Assembly (NCBI GenBank): GCA_033439795.1 | Contig: JAUTDP010000009.1 | Coordinates: forward strand, 2,232,001 to 2,296,000 | Direction: 5' to 3' | DNA from: Sordaria brevicollis | Taxonomy: Eukaryota; Ascomycota; Sordariomycetes; Sordariales; Sordariaceae | Length of the DNA: 64,000 bases | Shown here: piece after piece, positions 32,995 through 43,993 of the stretch | Position numbering within the stretch: position 1 is the stretch's first letter | Layout of the letters: every line of letters starts with the position of its first letter | The notes under the pieces: generated by a model | What the model was told of the DNA's origin: nothing | The model's input: the letters and a program-made list of their open reading frames with translations, nothing else | Databases searched by the model: none | Position numbers and translations under genes: made by a program

Positions 32995-35126
32995 GCTGGC
33001 ATGGGCTGGATGTGACTCTTTCACCAAACAGAATCGACGATGAGTCCCGGAATGGAGTCAGTCAGGTTTCTTTCTTTTGCGCATCCACCTCCACTTTCCT
33101 CTCAGGCCCCTCACTCCAGCCGTGGAGCGGTCTTTCCGCCGGGCTGCTGAATCCTCCTGGCGGGCGGGCATTCTTCTGGCGGGCTCTGGCAGGCCTGTGA
33201 ACAAGTGAAAATTTTCCAAAATTTTCAAAACGGGCCGCGTGCCAGCTCGGTGGGTGGCTTCCGACAACGGAAGCGGAGTCTTGAGGCGTGGTCGCGTCCT
33301 GGTGCTTTTCCGCTTGTGGCCGGGATCATGCCCGGCGCAGTATCGAATTTTGCCAGATTCCCATTATTTCTCGATTTTAAGCTCATACATCGACAATACT
33401 AGCCCAGTGTCTTGTGACAGACCTGAGACTCGCTCATCAACCGTGATGCTTGTTTGAAGATATTCCCAACACCATCCGTCCCAAGTCATTCTCGCAGCTG
33501 CATGTGTCATCTGAAGTCGCCCGGCTGTGCTTTTGTCCGATGTTCGCTCATGCACGCCATAACCCTGGCACAGGTACAGCAGTAGCGCAGCCTCTCCAAA
33601 TCCCAAAACAGGCACAACCTCTTCCCGGGACGGCACTGCGACGGCTTGTACCGAGTCAATGGTTGCAACGATAACGACACCCTCAACCAACCTTCCAACC
33701 TCCAAATTGTGTTGCCGGACAGCCAAACCCCACCAAATTTTTGAACTTCCCTGGCGGTCAAGCTGGCTGAATTGAACGCAACCGACATTTCATTGGCCAA
33801 TTGGCCCTCGAATTGCAATTTTTTGGCGGGAGAGGAAATTCCCGCGTGTTATGTGATTGGTTGACTCACTACGGCCCCATCCCAGTCTATTCGGCGATAG
33901 TTTGATGCCTCTCGACAGCCGGACTTGTTGGCGATCTTCAAAATCCCCTCGTTTTGATGCGTGTTTGCGGCTGACTCAACTTGAAGTGCCTCGCAGATGC
34001 CATTTTTCTTGATTTCATACCTCGGCCAGTCTTTCCCAGCTCCTTCTAACTCCAAGCCTTAAGCCGACGACGACGAGGATACTTTGAGTCACACAACAGA
34101 TACCTCTAGCCTCACGTATTTGGAGAAACAGAGTCTCACTGAAAACGCTTCTGCAAAGTCTAGCTCACAAGTCAAAATTATTGACCCCATCCTATGATCT
34201 CACTGTACTTCGGGGGCCCATACAATTCGGGAAGCTTATTTCCATATTCACTCAACGTCCCTGGATGAACATGGGTAACGAGTGTGGTTGGTGGACTCTT
34301 GAGGCTTCCACTTGGTGTAAGTCAAGACCTCTCATTGGGGAAAGAGTTGTGACTCAGAAACGAAACCACATATCGCGGACAATCCAGTGCAAGCCCATCA
34401 TCAAAATCGATGTCAAATTCCCATTCTTGAAGACAATCCATGATGTCAAGCCCGTCAACCCAAGACGTTGACACATGGCTAAAATCCGTCCCGTCGCGTT
34501 GTTGTTGGAGTAACTCTCGGGGATCTCCAAAGCGACCAAGCCGGGGCTCTTGAAGAGCGGGGATAATCCCCACTTGAAGTTTACGGTTGCAACAGCCCGG
34601 GCCCGTCCTTCCCCCGCCCGCGGCCTCCGGGGCCCAACTGCGTGGATCCCGGCGAAGGAAGGGCCACGGCACTGAGTCCAGCCGGCCGGCGGCGGGGACC
34701 GGACGGCTGCCAGCTGGGAGCCTGGGAAAGGCTCATGGAAGCCAAGCAGCCAAGCTCATCGGGCACGGGCCACAAATCTCTTCCGCTGTTGGTCCCTTCC
34801 ACTGACGCTGACAGGCAGGGAACCTCACAGCGACAAGCTGCTGTGTCGACACCACGCACATGCTTGGCGACGTCGATGATAGCTGCCCATCGAAGGCATC
34901 GCGCATTCTTCATTGATTCAACTGGATGCTCTCAGCTTGATGCGCAATTATCACATTGCTCTCTTCCATTCGATGAATACTACTTTTGTTTGTTGACATC
35001 CATATTTCTTGATACGCCCAGATATGTGAGGCTTAGTAAACAGCCGTTGAAGCTTTAAACACTATAGCTCTTTATTAATGCGCCAACCATCACCACCATC
35101 CTCCCTCTCCCAAACCACGGCGAGCT

Positions 35127-36375
35127 ATGAACGATGATTCCGAGCCGAGCAGCTTTGCGGCCCGCCAGCAGCAGCAGCAGCAGCAGCGCACCAACCCGCC
35201 ACCATTCAATAGAAACAACGACGATGGACGAAGCCGGCGCAATCATACCACCGACGAGCAACAACCCACCGAGCTGAACAGCACCAACAGCGGCGGCAGC
35301 GGTGCTCAAGCTGGTGATGATGACGACCAGACGTCACGGCAGGAGAGGCGCAAAGCGGGCCTTAAGAAGAAGCTTCACTTCATGAGCAACCTGCAAAGGA
35401 ACCTGGACATGATATTCTTTGCCTATCTTTGCACATTATACTATATGGAGTACGACCTGTTATCCCATCTCCTCCTTGCCCTTCCAATACCTATGTTGCG
35501 CCATGTTCACCTCCAAACACAAAACTAACCTCCATCACTTCTCGCCTTACAGATGCTCCTTCCTCCGCCTCTTCGTCCGCATAATCCCCCACTTCATGTT
35601 CCTCACCCCTAAGGAGGGTCCCGTCCTGCTACCAGCCGAGCGTCCGCACGTCTTCGCCATCTTCGGACCGAACCTGGTGTGCATCCTTGCGCACCTCATC
35701 TCCGCGCTGCCAACCGCCGGCGAAGCGACACGGGGTTATTTACACGGCGGGGTCATCGTGGACTTTATTGGGCAGAAGCCGCCGACGACGAGGCTGTGTC
35801 CTTTGTTTTTTGATGTGGTGATACTGGCTGTCCAGTGCTTGATGCTGGCTATACATACGGAGAGGGAGAAGCTGCGCAAGATTGTGAATCCTTCGTTGCA
35901 ACCTCTTTGGCCTGGTCCTGGTGGCCAAGCTGGGCAGCAGCAGCAGACTGGGGCGGTAGGCGGCGACGGTGCGGCGAGCCAGCCGGAGGGGACACAGACT
36001 TTGGATGCGGAAGAACGGGGTGTAAACAGGGAAGATGAGATCGCTATGGGCGATGGAAACGATACCGAACGACACCCTCTTGTTGGAGGAAGTCGAAGTG
36101 GTGATCAGGAGCGGGATGATGATGAGCAGCGGTTGGGGTTTAACTACTCCCCAGCATCTGCTGGCATAGACTTGTTTGACGTCATGAGGTCAGGCAATGC
36201 CAGCGTGGGTAGCTTCCATCCAATACACGCCATGCGGACCGTGGGGAATGATTACCAGACCGCTGCGGCGTACACGGTCCAAAGCATTGGGTTCCATGCG
36301 GCCGCCGTTGCTGGTAGACGGGGAGTTAGAGGCATTGCCGGGATTGCAAACAGGGCGGCCAGGCAGGGAACATGA
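35127..36375 (+). CDS. DUF1746 membrane protein (Dsc E3 ligase subunit-like)
   Basis: Exons 35127-35449 and 35553-36375 are joined across a 103-nt intron (GTACGA donor, ACTAAC branch, TACAG acceptor), giving 381 aa. The join creates the continuous motif LYYMECSFLRLFVRI, which supports the splice. The fungal DUF1746 core spans about residues 85-250. It contains HFMSNLQRNLDMIFFAYLC, an IFGPNLVCILAHL segment and the terminal FDVVILAVQCLMLAIHTER helix, consistent with several membrane helices. As I recall, this family includes a subunit of the Golgi/ER Dsc ubiquitin-ligase complex that controls SREBP cleavage; that role is not demonstrated here. The N-terminus is hydrophilic with a CAG-encoded polyglutamine run (8 Gln). 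The C-terminal 120 residues are low-complexity. It is convergent with rcl1, 146 bp between stops. Confidence 0.82.
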
Positions 36376-36521
36376 TGATGGGACGAAGAAGCATTTTTGT
36401 ACACACACTAATACATTAAAGTATCGATAGCGCCCAAAGCGAATTCCAATATCATCAGAATCATGGAACTGTGGTTGAAACAAGCAACAACAACAAAGAA
36501 AGCATCCGGTTTATCATTTCT

Positions 36522-37742
36522 TTACGCTACCTTCCTTCCCACATTACCAACGCCCGTACCCTTGACCGAAACCACAAGATCAGTCGTCTCCCCGTCGTCA
36601 TCGACATCTCTTATGCCCCAGCTGGCCGCACCGAACTTCTTGAGATCCCGTGCTAGCCCTATTGTCTCCTCTCTGGCTAATACTTCCCTGCCTAACCTTA
36701 GGCGACCGACATCTTCCGATCCCATCGCCATCAGCGTAAGCAGCGTCGGCGCCGACACGTTGCTGACGCAACCACCCTGTGCAATAACCTCCAGCAGCTG
36801 ATACGCGCACCTCGTGCCAATATCCTCAGGCACCACACCACCTTCGGGCGGCGCCACCACATCGGCCGAGTACAAAACACCGTCCGCGCTCGACTCAGCT
36901 ACCAAGCTGAGACCAAAACCGATACCAATCTTCTTCTTCATGCCGTTCTTGTCGCCGACCAGCGGCGCCGGGTCGTATTGCGCCGCCACGTGCACGTCCG
37001 AGACCAGCTGGTTGAGCACCCCCCTTGCCGCCGTGATCATGCGGTTGTTGTGGCTGGCTGACACCCCCGTGCAGTAGGCCACGCCGCGGATCTTTCGTAT
37101 CCTGCCCGGTCGGCGGTTGAGGTGCAACGTCTTGGGCAGGCGCACCTGGCTGGCAAAGCGAAGCTCGACTACGCCGCCACCACCACGGCCACCGGGGCCC
37201 GAGCAAGAGCGGGAGAGAACGCGAAGTTCGATGCGCGCGGGTGGGATGCCGAACATGCCGTAAAGTGGAAGCACGGCTGTGCGGAAGGAGTCGACGGAGA
37301 TGTCACCTGTCTGGTGCGTGGCCGAGGTAATAACGCCGGGACCGGAAAAGCGGACGTTCATGTGGGCTTTGGAAAAGGGCGCCAGAAGGGCGAGTGGCAG
37401 CAAAAAGTAGGTGATGCCGCGCGTGTTGTTGGCTGGCAAAGTATGCTCGACTACGTCGCCCACGGCGGATGTGTTGACGCCCGCGACGGTGCCGGTGATT
37501 AAACCGGGCTGGTATGTGATGGTGGTTCCGGAGTACGAGACATCGATGACGGAGCCGTTGGTGATGGCCTCGATCAGCCGCAGGAAGGAAACTTCGTGGG
37601 GGGCGAGTCCGGGGTGGGTGGCGGAGCTGCTGCGGATTTTGGAGATGTGAACGGGTCGTCCGGTGAGGGTTGAGAGAACGATCCGGTGCGTGAAGGCGCG
37701 GTGGCCTGTGAAGCGGATGAAGTCGGGTTTCTCGCCCGACAT
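36522..37742 (-). CDS. rcl1: RNA 3'-terminal phosphate cyclase-like protein Rcl1
   Basis: Nucleolar factor of the small-subunit processome that pairs with the GTPase Bms1 and is required for 18S rRNA maturation. An intronless 406-aa protein starts at MSGEKPDF; the upstream frame extension has no ATG. Recognisable conserved segments are FTGHRAFTHRIVLSTLTGRP near the start, SFLRLIEAITNGSVIDVSYSGTT, LLPLALLAPFSKAHMNV, RGVAYCTGVSASHNNRMI and the terminal VSVKGTGVGNVGRKVA. These distinguish Rcl1 from the true cyclase RtcA, whose catalytic His loop is absent in this subgroup. Length matches the yeast protein with small insertions (a Gly-rich loop near residue 190). Its 5' side faced the PPR-like gene before a retrotransposon inserted 366 bp upstream. 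Confidence 0.96.
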   Translation of the reverse strand: MSGEKPDFIRFTGHRAFTHRIVLSTLTGRPVHISKIRSSSATHPGLAPHEVSFLRLIEAITNGSVIDVSYSGTTITYQPGLITGTVAGVNTSAVGDVVEHTLPANNTRGITYFLLPLALLAPFSKAHMNVRFSGPGVITSATHQTGDISVDSFRTAVLPLYGMFGIPPARIELRVLSRSCSGPGGRGGGGVVELRFASQVRLPKTLHLNRRPGRIRKIRGVAYCTGVSASHNNRMITAARGVLNQLVSDVHVAAQYDPAPLVGDKNGMKKKIGIGFGLSLVAESSADGVLYSADVVAPPEGGVVPEDIGTRCAYQLLEVIAQGGCVSNVSAPTLLTLMAMGSEDVGRLRLGREVLAREETIGLARDLKKFGAASWGIRDVDDDGETTDLVVSVKGTGVGNVGRKVA

Positions 37743-38108
37743 GGTGGGCGGTTGTTGCACGCGCGGTCGGTTTGGTTTGATAATAATCTGGCTGAGCTAA
37801 TTCGGTTGTATGTTATCGATCGTGGGGTTTTGTATGGTATTCGTAGCCGATTGCGCCCTAATTCGGTGGACGGCTATCGGTGGTAATGTGGTAATAATAA
37901 GTATGTCGTAGTTTTGGTAGTGATGGGAAAATAATGATTCTGGATTGGAAAGCTCCTTTAGGAGCAAAGCGCTGCAAGCCGTCCCGTTCCAATTCGTTTT
38001 TCTCCAGAATTTTTAGAGGATCCTCGATGATTCTACCAAGCGGTCAGGCTTATCGACAGGGGTCGCGGACCGATAAGAACTCTCTGCAAGGGCCGATAAG
38101 AAAAAGTC
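37743..38108. promoter_or_regulatory. rcl1 upstream region, left part of an interrupted divergent promoter
   Basis: About 366 bp between the rcl1 start codon and the retrotransposon target duplication, with normal base composition and no coding frame. Together with 43738-43993 it would form a divergent promoter of about 620 bp if the inserted element were absent. Confidence 0.5.
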
Positions 38109-38113
38109 ACAGC
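38109..38113 (+). repeat. Target site duplication ACAGC, left copy
   Basis: The five bases ACAGC immediately precede the left LTR and are repeated exactly after the right LTR at 43733-43737. A 5-bp duplication is typical of LTR retrotransposon integrases and fixes both ends of the element. Confidence 0.93.
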
Positions 38114-38301
38114 TGTCAAATTACACAGCAAAGTGGATATCGTAATTGAGGGTTAAAATCGATATATATATTTAGAAGAGTTCTATAGAACCCGAGTTGG
38201 GGGTGCCCAAACTATTAAGAAAATCTGCAACTAAAATCTAATAGCTAGGGCGCCTTACGTAAGCCTATTTCTACTAGTCGAGTCTACCCTCTAATCTAAC
38301 A
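38114..38301 (-). repeat. Left LTR of the Copia element (3' LTR in element orientation)
   Basis: 188 bp beginning TGTCAAATT and ending AATCTAACA, aligned without gaps to the right LTR. About 17 positions differ, all transitions, and 16 of them carry A or T in this copy, so it is the more heavily mutated LTR. Confidence 0.93.
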
Positions 38302-38699
38302 CACCTCCCCAAATACAGTCTATTTCCTAAAATAGACAAATCTAAAACTATTTATATAAGACTAATTACTCCTCCTTATCCATCTCCTTAATCCTTAAGT
38401 ATTTTACCCGCTAATAACCTTCCTTATTTCGTATAGAATCCATCCTTATCAACTTCCTAAATTCCTAGTATTTCTCTACGGTCAATACTTTAATTATACC
38501 GTTTACGGGCATTTTTAAAATCTTGAAATACTATACTTTAATTATCCCTACCTATACCTCCTACCTTAACTAATATTAATAAATATCGATATAGCGGAAT
38601 TTAATTACTAATTTTAATACCTCCACGTTTAGGATTCTAAATATTTAAATATTATTATACTCGAGAATTAAGGTAAGGTTGGAGAGTTTCAATATAAAA

Positions 38700-38900
38700 C
38701 CTCTAAATAGTCTTATAATATACAATATTTCTTTAGCAACGTTAAAGAGGGCTACGAACTCTACCTCGGTTATAGAAATAGTCACTATTAACTATTTAAA
38801 AGCTCCCCAATAAATAAGTCCACTATATAGCTTTACCGTAAATCCTTAAGAGTTCTTACGGTCGATAAAATTATCGGTAAAAGAAGCGTTAAAAGTAAAT
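38700..38900 (-). pseudogene. Copia RNase H remnant
   Basis: Minus-strand translation gives SFTDNFIDRKNS, then a stop, then GFTVKLYSGLIYWGAF, a second stop, and TISITEVEFVALFNVAKEIL. This follows the Ty1/Copia RNase H pattern with CAA/CAG codons turned into stops. Confidence 0.85.
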
Positions 38901-39249
38901 TAAAGCTTAGTATTTCCTTTATAATATAGGGCTAGGTCTACGGTAGTAAAGAAGTAATATAGCACTTTATCTACGGCCTTATAATACTCTAATCCTAGGT
39001 TATAATTATATTTAGTAAATCGATTGGCCGCAAAGGCAATATCTAGTCTAGTAATAATAATTACGTAGAATATAGACCCGATTTTAACTTAGTATCGATG
39101 GATAGATTGGCTAATAGCCTTACAATCGTAGGGCATCAACTCGATATTACTTATTAGAATCCAAATAGTACATTTATCGTTAGCGAGCCTATAAATCTTT
39201 TAAAAATATAACTATTAGGATAACTAGATTTTACGGGCCTTATAATCGT

Positions 39250-39700
39250 AGATTACTTTAATACTTAAAAACCATTACAACTCTTCTCCTCTAATTAAGT
39301 TATACCGGGATTATAGAGTCTTTATATATTACTAGGCAACTTCCTCCTTAATAAGGTAGTAATAAAAGATAATATTATTAATGTAATAGAAGACTAAAAT
39401 ATTATCGTTAATTAGAATATAAAAATCTTCAAAAATTACGTAAAACCCCAAGGCTTTAAATATCCCTATAAATTCTCGTTACTATAATAGTAGGGAACGA
39501 CAAAAATTATATAGTACCTTAAGGATTTTAAATACCTTTCCTTAAATGTAATAATTTAATAATATACGTATATAAATCTCTTCGTCTATTACTACGTTCA
39601 CGAAGGCGTTAACTACATCCTATTAAATAAGTTTAAAGTTAAAGCGTACGGCTATAGTTATAAGGGTGCGGAAGGACCTTCCTACTAAGGTAAAGGTATA
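39250..39700 (-). pseudogene. Copia reverse transcriptase remnant
   Basis: Minus-strand translation near 39372-39386 gives YYINNIIFYYYLIKEEVA, where YINN corresponds to the catalytic YVDD of Copia reverse transcriptase after G-to-A changes. Stops follow immediately. Confidence 0.8.
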
Positions 39701-40979
39701 AATTTCCTACCCTATAATCCTTACTTATTAATCTCTACGCACAACTAAACGAACCTTAACCTTATTAAAGTAGCCATTCTTAAAATATTTATAAGTATAT
39801 ACCTATATACAATCGAGGATTTACTTACCCTTAACTCTAGGCTCGTTGCGGTTTACTTCTACCTAGGTTTTTATTTATTTATAGCTCTCGAAGTAAATTC
39901 GCTCGGCTTATTTAAAGAAATCGCCTAAAAGATATTTATCGAAATCCTTATAATTGTAAAGTATTAGCGGCAATTAATAACGGTAAAGGCTCTAAAGTTT
40001 ATTAATAGCGATTAGGGATTCGATTATATCTTTAGTAATTACCCTTTCTTTACGTATAGAGCGCTACAATTCTACTTTAATAACCTTCTTCCCGTACGTT
40101 ATAATTATAAGCTAATAAAGACGTCCGGCATTAAATACTACCTTTTAAGGCTCGAAACCTTTTAATAATTCCTTTTTAGCGTATTTAATATAATTTATAA
40201 CGAATACCCCTATAAAAAAGGAAATTGGTAATAATATATCTAGTAGTATTAGATAATTGTAATTAACGAGGTAGTCGATAGCTATTCGGTCTTCCTTTAA
40301 ATTTACAACTTTATTAAGGGGGTTTGGAAGCGGTATACCAATCTCCACCTCCCCAGTAATTACTTCTTCGGCTTACACCTCCTTAATACCTATTACCTCC
40401 CCTTCTTAAACCGGGTTGAAAAAGAGAGAATCTAGAAGGTCGTAGGTATTCGTATCTTCCATATCGGTACAATTAATTATAAAATCGAGGGGAGATTAAT
40501 TATTTAATAATTATTCTCTAACGGTATACTTCTTTAATAAAGTAATAAATTCTTTTAAAGTAAACTTTAGGGATTCGGCTTCCTTTTCCACTTTACTAAT
40601 AAAGAGGGTACGCTTATTAAAAATAACGTCGCGGGTATTAATAACTTCGTTAATAATAGGGTTCTAAATTCAATAAATAACCGTAGAGGTATAACCGATT
40701 AAATATCTAATTTACGCCTTGGGGTTCATCTTTTAAAGCCTATCTTACTTATTCTTAGCGGTAGTAATTATTACGAATACTTTACAACTATAAATTCGAA
40801 GGTGGGAGATATTAAATTTACAAGGGGTGACTTTATCGTTACTACTATTAATTTTCCTAGTAATAACCGTATAGAATCTTTTATAAAGAGATTTCTAATC
40901 GTAGAAGTATTTGGGGGACCGATTATTAAAATATATTATTACAAAAACAATTTCCGGCCAAAGATCCTTAGGAAAACGA

Positions 40980-41220
40980 ATACTTAAACCTATAATACGC
41001 GCTTTATCCTTAATTACACCTCCCAAACGCTCTACACCTCCGTTCTATACTTAAATATACGGGGCAGAAGGCTTTATAATTATACTATATTACGCTAATA
41101 AATCTAGGAGTAATTATAATTTCGTAATTTCGTTATCATATTCTAGCATTCGTACTATAACGTCGAATCGTATTTTAAAGAATATAAAGAAGTCGTTTAA
41201 ATAAATTACGATTATAATAA
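40980..41220 (-). pseudogene. Copia integrase remnant
   Basis: Minus-strand translation contains IIIKPSAPYI, a stop, and NGGVERLGGVIKDKARII. This matches the Copia integrase region in which the third catalytic Glu precedes R-x-x-G-x-I-x-x-x-A-R. The Glu codon survives but flanking Gln codons are stops. Confidence 0.82.
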
Positions 41221-43544
41221 CAAATCGGTCGTAGAGGAAGTATTCCCAAATATACCTAATAAATTTATAAGTAATAAATATAATACTAATATAGCTTCGG
41301 TAACTTTTTTTATAATCGAGAAAATTTATAACGAAACGTTCTCTAGCCCTATACCCTCTATTTCTAAGTTTTCGCTTAATTTACTATTTAATCTTTATTT
41401 AAGTATAAGTATTATATTACTCGGTCTTAGGGTTTTCTTCGTCCTCCTCCTTCTTATTCTTAAATAGGACTTTAATTCCTAATATATTATAGAAGTAGGA
41501 TAGTATTTAAAAACTAGGGTACCTTAATTTAAAATATTAGGTGAGGGGGTCTTTACGGTAATACTTACGGCCTATATAAAAGTTAATTATATTCTTATAA
41601 GTATAGAAGCTCGCCCGAATAAGTGAATAGGGAAGCTCTTTAAGTAGAGTTTAGCGGTAACGGGTTTTAAAATAGTAAAAAAGTAATTAATCTATATTAC
41701 GAAGGCAATTATTAAGTAATTTATAATCCTAAAAAAAACCTTACTTACGTAATAAATATAAGGAGATAAAGTTGGCTACAAAATTAGAATAGAAGGCTAT
41801 ATCGTAGAAACGTAATTTCCTAGGCCTATTCTCTCTATTAATAATAAAATTAACCTCCCTATAACTTTAAATTATAATACATAAATCTCCAGCCTATAAA
41901 TCGTCGCTATAGGGTACGTAATAGAAATTAAAGAAATGCGTAATTTCGTTAAATACGTATAAAGAGCTACTAAAATCAAAAAGAGCGCAATTTTTGAGCG
42001 GGTAAGTATTAGAGTTTCCTTCTCCCGTTTAAAATATTACCTATACTACAACGGTTCTATAAATTTAAATAGGGATAAGAATAGGGTTTATAATAACACT
42101 CTCACTAAAAAGTTAATTACTCTAAAATTGGTTATTAGTATTAGGAATAGGATTTATTAATTACTTAACTATTTCCCTTCTCTAGATTTCGACTTCCCTT
42201 TTAAATTCTAAATCGTTATTAAAGTTCTTAATTACCCGAATTTATACCTTAAAATTAAATTTCCAACGAAGGTTTAAAGCCCTACCAAGAAAGAAATACT
42301 AATAATATTTAATAATATACGTACCCTCTTCGCAAACCTTATAACAAAATAACGATAATAAGCTTCCACTCTATTTAGAATCTTTAGTTTACGCTACGTA
42401 CTTCCTTTTACGCTAATTACATTAGGGTCCATTAAATTGAGCGTCCTCTATTTTAATATTAGTATCCTCCAGCTTATTAAGGGTATTACTTCTAATTCTA
42501 AAGGACGCCCCGCGAATACTTCTACGGCCAAACTTAACCTATACAATTATAGGTACCTTATCGTTAAAGCCCTTAATACGGAAATCCCCGGATAAAATAC
42601 GGAAGTCGAAAGTATTATTAACGATTTATAGGCGGTATTAGCGCAAAGCGCCGGAAGCCTAGCCCGATCGAATAGGGTATAAATATTCGATAAAATTGTA
42701 AAATTAAGCGGTAGTTAGTAAGGATTTAAAGATTACGTAGAGCTAGGCTTTAATTATAATAATTTCCTAATTATCGATCTATTTAATTATTCTTATCTTA
42801 AGTTCTATTATAAAGGGTTTACCGATATAATCGTAATAGGCTTTACGGATATCGATAAAGGCTTATTCGGGACGGTATTACAACCCTTTAATTAGGGTAG
42901 AGTATTATTAGGGGAGATTTTTATTATTCTAAAAGTAGTTAAATTTATAATCTTAATAAATAATTTTACGCATTTATTTAATAAATATAGCGCGGTACTT
43001 CGAAAAGGTTTCGTATTTCTTAGACCGGTAATTAAATATATTAACGTCGTGGTTATACTCCTATAGCCCCGCGATAATAAAATCGGTAAATTTAGTAATA
43101 GCGTCGTTAATCTATTCCTTTAAGGATTTTTTAGTAAGCTCCACGCCTATAAGGATATTGTCGGCGCTATAAAGAGGGATTAACGTAGTAAGGGTATTAT
43201 TTTTAAAATCGTTAAGGGCTTCCTTAGCCTTTTCGATATAATAGTAAGCGGACGATTTAATAGCGTAATCTATAATAATTAGCTCTATAGGTTCAAAGGG
43301 AGCTAGCTATACCCTTAGTATATAATTAGTAAAGTTTAGGACCTTAATATAGGTTATAAACTTGTCGCTCTATTCCCTAAATTTATTTACAAAATTTAAG
43401 TAAACCTATTTAACGACGACTTCCTTATCGATTAATTAGGATATAGTTAATAATATAGTAGGTTACGGTAGTAATGGTAATAATAGTTATAATTAATATA
43501 ACTAAAGTTTTCGTAGCGCGGAGATCGCAAATTAGACTATTAAT

Positions 43545-43732
43545 TATCAGATTGCACAGCAAAGTGGATATCGTAATTGAGGGTTAAAATCGATGTATAT
43601 ATTCAGAAGAGTTCTATAGAACCCGAGTTGGGGGTGCCCAGACTATTAGGAAGGTCTGCAGCCAGAATCTAGTGGCTAGGGCGCCTTACGTAAGCCTGTT
43701 TCTACTGGTCGAGTCTACCCTCTAATCTGACA
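43545..43732 (-). repeat. Right LTR of the Copia element (5' LTR in element orientation)
   Basis: 188 bp ending AATCTGACA, followed at once by the ACAGC duplication. It keeps the less mutated sequence, with one apparent change at its second base (TA instead of TG). Its outer end is 261 bp upstream of the PPR-like start codon. Confidence 0.93.
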
Positions 43733-43737
43733 ACAGC
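43733..43737 (+). repeat. Target site duplication ACAGC, right copy
   Basis: Exact partner of 38109-38113, directly following the right LTR. Confidence 0.93.
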
Positions 43738-43993
43738 GGCAACAGTGCCATGGTGGGGCTATAATAGCCGCTGTATTTCTAGGACGTACTGCCGTTCCGT
43801 TATAAGACAAAGTGCCGCCGGCTTCCATCCCGCATCACGAAAAGTTGACGAAACATCTTGAAGCTCCAAATTCAACAACCACAATCCGCCCCTAGCTTCT
43901 ACTTTTTCAATTCTTTCTCATTGTTCCTCATGAATAGACTTCTTTTCTCTTGTATATTACCTTAACCTACCTACCGAACGAATATCGCGTCCG

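Larger units (their letters stand above)
32583..35126. promoter_or_regulatory. Long divergent intergenic region between arg-3 and the DUF1746 gene
   Basis: A 2.5-kb region with no supported gene. It holds the arg-3 promoter and five perfect TGA(C/G)TCA heptamers (32752, 33862, 33972, 34085, 34350), a 10-bp minisatellite at 32951-32994 and a GC-rich block at 34590-34720. About 0.3 such heptamers would be expected by chance in this length at 50% GC. They match the site of CPC-1 (the GCN4 orthologue) that governs cross-pathway control of amino-acid synthesis. Confidence 0.55.
38114..43732 (-). mobile_element. RIP-degraded Ty1/Copia LTR retrotransposon
   Basis: A 5619-bp element with 188-bp LTRs and a perfect 5-bp target duplication, transcribed right to left. 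The interior is extremely AT/TA-rich and full of stops, the pattern left when RIP converts CpA to TpA on both strands. On the minus strand the order integrase, reverse transcriptase, RNase H can still be read, which is the Copia order. No intact open frame remains, so it is immobile on its own. Confidence 0.95.

Noticed and set aside
40145..40987. Short open frames inside the AT-rich element
   Set aside because: They are chance gaps between RIP-made stops, not small genes. The interior is explained by the Copia remnant.
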